Assembly (NCBI GenBank): GCA_947457445.1
Contig: CANGVO010000045.1
Location: forward strand, 1 to 7,446
Origin: Actinomycetota bacterium
GTDB taxonomy: Bacteria; Actinomycetota; Actinomycetes; Nanopelagicales; Nanopelagicaceae
DNA: 7,446 nucleotides
Reading direction: 5' to 3'
Position numbers and translations under genes: made by a program. The notes below the pieces were generated by a model that was given only the letters and a program-made list of their open reading frames with translations, searched no databases and was not told the DNA's origin. Shown here one piece after another: positions 5,443 through 7,446 of this stretch; positions within the stretch are counted from its first letter, which is position 1; each line of letters starts with the position of its first letter.

Positions 5443-6549
5443 ATGGCCCGCGAATACGATCTCGAGATTGCTGCAATTGGAGCAACTCTTTTGTCGATCG
5501 AAAAGGTCTTGGATCTTCCTAAGTTGCAAGCTGAAGCGGTCGAACTAGAGGCAGCTGCTGGTGTTCCGAATTTGTGGGATGACCCGGAAGCTGCGCAGAA
5601 AATAACGAGCAAGTTATCTCGAGTTCAAAGCACCATTGCGCGGCTTACTGGATTGCGCCGTCGGGTTGAAGATTTGCCGATTTTATTTGAGCTCGCGGGA
5701 TCTGAACCAGATGGTTCGGCACTTAAAGATGCTGAAGGCGAACTAGATTCTGTTGTTAAGGCAATTAGCGAACTTGAAGTTACAACTTTGCTTAACGGTG
5801 AATATGACGACCGTGATGCTTTGATAACCATTAGATCTGAAGCCGGTGGCGTTGAAGCTGCTGACTGGGCAGAAATGCTTATGCGTATGTACTTGCGTTA
5901 CTGCGAACGTCATGAATTTAAAGTAGATGTACTTGAAACTTCGTATGCTGAAGAAGCGGGAATCAAGTCAACTACTTTTCGCGTAAACGCGCCTTATGCA
6001 TATGGCACTTTATCTGTGGAACAAGGTACGCACCGCTTGGTTCGAATTTCACCTTTTGATTCACAATCTCGTCGCCACACTTCATTTGCTGGTGTGGAAG
6101 TTGTGCCAGTTGTGGAACAAAGTGATCACATTGAAATTGATGAAAAAGAAATCCGCGTCGATGTGTATCGCTCATCTGGTCCTGGGGGACAAGGCGTTAA
6201 CACAACGGATTCGGCTGTGCGTCTTACACATATTCCAACAGGCATTGTTGTTTCTTGTCAGAACGAGCGTTCACAGATTCAAAACAAGGCAACAGCCATG
6301 GCTGTTCTGCAATCAAAGTTGTTAGAGCGTCGTCGCCAAGAAGAGCAAGCGAAGATCAATGCGCTTAAGGGTGATAACTCAGGCTCTTGGGGAAACCAGA
6401 TGCGTTCGTATGTTTTAGCCCCGTATCAAATGGTTAAAGATTTAAGAAACAATCATGAAACTGGAAATACATCTGCCGTATTAAATGGTGAAATCGATGA
6501 TTTCATTGAGGCGGGAATTCGCTGGCGTCGTTCCAGTTCCAGTAATTAA
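5443..6549 (+). CDS. prfB: Peptide chain release factor 2 (RF2)
   Basis: This 368-residue protein recognises UGA and UAA stop codons in the ribosomal A site and triggers release of the finished peptide. The N-terminal helical domain (about 1-110) includes [10 protein letters not shown] (43-52), typical of RF2. The tripeptide SPF (203-205) in the codon-recognition domain marks RF2 rather than RF1 (PxT). GPGGQGVN (246-253) carries the universally conserved GGQ (248-250) that reaches the peptidyl transferase centre. The length is that of the full family. The gene is one open frame: there is no in-frame TGA near codon 25 and no programmed +1 frameshift, unlike Escherichia coli prfB. The frame is open upstream into tadG, but ATG 5443 gives the expected N-terminus. 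It is followed by ftsE, a common actinobacterial order. Confidence 0.97.
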   Translation: MAREYDLEIAAIGATLLSIEKVLDLPKLQAEAVELEAAAGVPNLWDDPEAAQKITSKLSRVQSTIARLTGLRRRVEDLPILFELAGSEPDGSALKDAEGELDSVVKAISELEVTTLLNGEYDDRDALITIRSEAGGVEAADWAEMLMRMYLRYCERHEFKVDVLETSYAEEAGIKSTTFRVNAPYAYGTLSVEQGTHRLVRISPFDSQSRRHTSFAGVEVVPVVEQSDHIEIDEKEIRVDVYRSSGPGGQGVNTTDSAVRLTHIPTGIVVSCQNERSQIQNKATAMAVLQSKLLERRRQEEQAKINALKGDNSGSWGNQMRSYVLAPYQMVKDLRNNHETGNTSAVLNGEIDDFIEAGIRWRRSSSSN

Positions 6550-6561
6550 TTTCACAAGTAA

Positions 6562-6588
6562 GCGTGTAATTACTCGGAGAATTCACGC
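6562..6588 (+). terminator. Hairpin downstream of prfB, possible weak terminator
   Basis: GCGTGTAATT (6562-6571) pairs with AATTCACGC (6580-6588) to form nine base pairs with one bulged T and an eight-base loop. It lies 12 bases after the prfB stop. No T-run follows, so it is not a classical intrinsic terminator. It may reduce read-through or protect the 3' end of the message. Confidence 0.4.
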
Positions 6589-6646
6589 AATTCCCACCGA
6601 TATCAGGCGCATTTGGCCGATCTATACCTAAACTAGGTCTCAGTAC

Positions 6647-6680
6647 GGCGCTCTTACCCCTCGTATCCAAACGAGACGCC
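6647..6680 (+). promoter_or_regulatory. Possible structured 5' leader of ftsE
   Basis: GGCG (6647-6650) can pair with CGCC (6677-6680), enclosing a short hairpin CTCGT (6660-6664) / ACGAG (6671-6675). The element sits just upstream of the ftsE ribosome binding site. The stems are short and the pairing could be chance. No known riboswitch class is recognised. Together with the prfB hairpin it accounts for much of the 153-base gap. TAAACT at 6629-6634 is a possible -10, without a clear -35. Confidence 0.22.
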
Positions 6681-6690
6681 AAAGTAGAAC

Positions 6691-6697
6691 GAAGGAG
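6691..6697 (+). promoter_or_regulatory. Ribosome binding site GAAGGAG that fixes the ftsE GTG start
   Basis: GAAGGAG ends 5 bases before GTG at 6703. It is one of the strongest Shine-Dalgarno sequences in the window and supports this GTG over the out-of-frame GTG at 6701. Confidence 0.7.
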
Positions 6698-6702
6698 TTC
6701 GT

Positions 6703-7392
6703 GTGATTCGCTTTGAGAATGTGACGAAGTTATATACCGGCCAAGATCGTCCAGCGTTGGACACAGTGAGCCTTGAAATCGTCAAGGGCGAATTCGTATT
6801 CCTTGTTGGTCTCTCTGGTTCTGGTAAATCAACTTTCTTGCGTTTGATCTTGCGCGAAGAGCGCCCAACTTCGGGAGTTATTCATGTGGCAGGAAAAGAT
6901 TTAGGAAAGCTTGCCAATCACAAAGTCCCAGAACTTCGTCGCCAAGTTGGAACTGTCTTCCAGGACTTCCGTTTGCTGCAGAATAAAACTATTAGCGAGA
7001 ACGTGGCATTTACTTTGCACGTCCTTGGTTACTCCAAGAAAGAGATTGCCCGTGAAGTTCCAGAAGTTTTGGAATTGGTTGGTTTGGAAGATAAAGGCGA
7101 TCGCATGCCAAATGAAATCTCTGGTGGAGAGCAACAGCGTGTGGCTATTGCCCGCGCATATGTGAGCCGCCCTGCAATCATCATCGCCGATGAACCAACT
7201 GGAAACCTTGACCCAGCAACATCCGTTGGAATCATGAAGCTGCTCGATCGCATTAACCGCGAAGGCACCACAGTATTGATGGCAACTCACGATGCGGGAA
7301 TCGTTGATCAGATGCGCAAGCGCGTGATCGAACTCGATGGCGGTCATGTGATTCGCGACCAGGTTCGCGGCGTCTATGGATACACGGGCTAG
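6703..7392 (+). CDS. ftsE: Cell division ATP-binding protein FtsE
   Basis: This 229-residue cytoplasmic ATPase pairs with the membrane protein FtsX. The complex does not act as a classical transporter; it relays ATP-driven shape changes to peptidoglycan hydrolases outside the cell during division or elongation. The motifs are complete: Walker [10 protein letters not shown] (36-44), the Q-loop in VFQDFRLL (85-92), the signature ISGGEQQR (139-146), Walker B with [12 protein letters not shown] (159-170) and the H-loop histidine in ATHD (196). FQDFRLL and the DEPTGNLDP stretch are typical of FtsE. The start is GTG with a strong Shine-Dalgarno. ftsX begins 26 bases after the stop, and the two are surely co-transcribed. 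Confidence 0.97.
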   Translation: MIRFENVTKLYTGQDRPALDTVSLEIVKGEFVFLVGLSGSGKSTFLRLILREERPTSGVIHVAGKDLGKLANHKVPELRRQVGTVFQDFRLLQNKTISENVAFTLHVLGYSKKEIAREVPEVLELVGLEDKGDRMPNEISGGEQQRVAIARAYVSRPAIIIADEPTGNLDPATSVGIMKLLDRINREGTTVLMATHDAGIVDQMRKRVIELDGGHVIRDQVRGVYGYTG

Positions 7393-7418
7393 TTAGATTA
7401 AAGGGATAAGGTAAATAC

Positions 7419-7446
7419 ATGCGCGCAGGATTTTTGCTTAGTGAAG
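7419..7446 (+). CDS. ftsX: Start of ftsX, truncated by the window end
   Basis: Only nine codons are visible (MRAGFLLSE), too few for domain evidence. Actinobacterial FtsX proteins typically begin with a very similar 'MRA.F.LSE' before the first membrane helix, and the gene lies directly after ftsE. AAGG at 7408-7411, 7 bases before the ATG, is a suitable ribosome binding site. FtsX is the four-helix membrane partner that anchors FtsE and contacts cell-wall hydrolases. Confidence 0.85.

Noticed and set aside
5996..6325. Plus-strand 109-codon open frame inside prfB
   Set aside because: It overlaps the SPF and GGQ region of RF2 in another frame, and its translation resembles no protein.
6901..7347. 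Minus-strand open frame of 148 codons opposite ftsE
   Set aside because: The plus strand encodes every FtsE motif there, and the antisense product shows no family features.
1..7446. CRISPR array, tRNA or rRNA genes, insertion sequences or phage genes
   Set aside because: I saw no direct-repeat arrays, cloverleaf-like segments, transposase motifs or terminal repeats; the genes form an ordinary chromosomal arrangement.

Overview
The window reads as a stretch of chromosome from a low-GC, compact actinobacterium. The base composition looks to be in the low to mid 40s percent GC by eye. Genes overlap by a few bases or sit 15-20 bases apart. Two features point to Actinobacteria: the order prfB-ftsE-ftsX on one strand, and a monoderm-type Tad (tight adherence) locus made of one ATPase, two short TadB/TadC membrane proteins and a run of small pilin-like proteins, with no secretin. 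A streamlined freshwater lineage such as the acI/Nanopelagicales group would fit, but that assignment is inference.

Layout. Positions 1-290 hold the C-terminal end of a short-chain dehydrogenase/reductase (+). A small four-helix membrane protein lies convergent to it on the minus strand (306-686). Only 19 bases beyond its start, a plus-strand gene (706-1164) encodes a small stand-alone GGDEF-like protein whose catalytic motif is degenerate. A 97-base gap (1165-1261) follows, holding an 8-bp inverted repeat whose right arm runs into a perfect DnaA-box sequence. The Tad operon then runs from 1262 to 5422: tadA ATPase, tadB, tadC, a short hairpin-containing gap, a small pilin-like protein, two TadE-type pseudopilins and a TadG-like protein. 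Most of these genes are translationally coupled by 1-10 base overlaps. Twenty bases later prfB (release factor 2, 5443-6549) begins in one uninterrupted frame. After a 153-base gap with possible RNA structure, ftsE (6703-7392) follows, and the first nine codons of ftsX end the window.

How the genes fit together. TadA hydrolyses ATP to drive TadB and TadC in the membrane, which assemble a fibre from the small pilin-like proteins. No prepilin peptidase and no TadZ/CpaE localisation factor is visible here, and the degenerate GGDEF protein sits directly upstream of tadA, where TadZ lies in related loci. PrfB is translation housekeeping. FtsE-FtsX is the division-associated ABC-type complex that controls cell-wall hydrolysis.

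The points most worth a second look are the degenerate GGDEF protein beside tadA, the inverted repeat with a DnaA box between them, the absence of the canonical Glu+5 in three of the four pilin-like proteins, and several starts (tadA, prfB, the minus-strand membrane gene) that lack a Shine-Dalgarno and have a TAnnnT hexamer at the spacing expected for leaderless mRNA. I did not find convincing evidence of a wholly new system.
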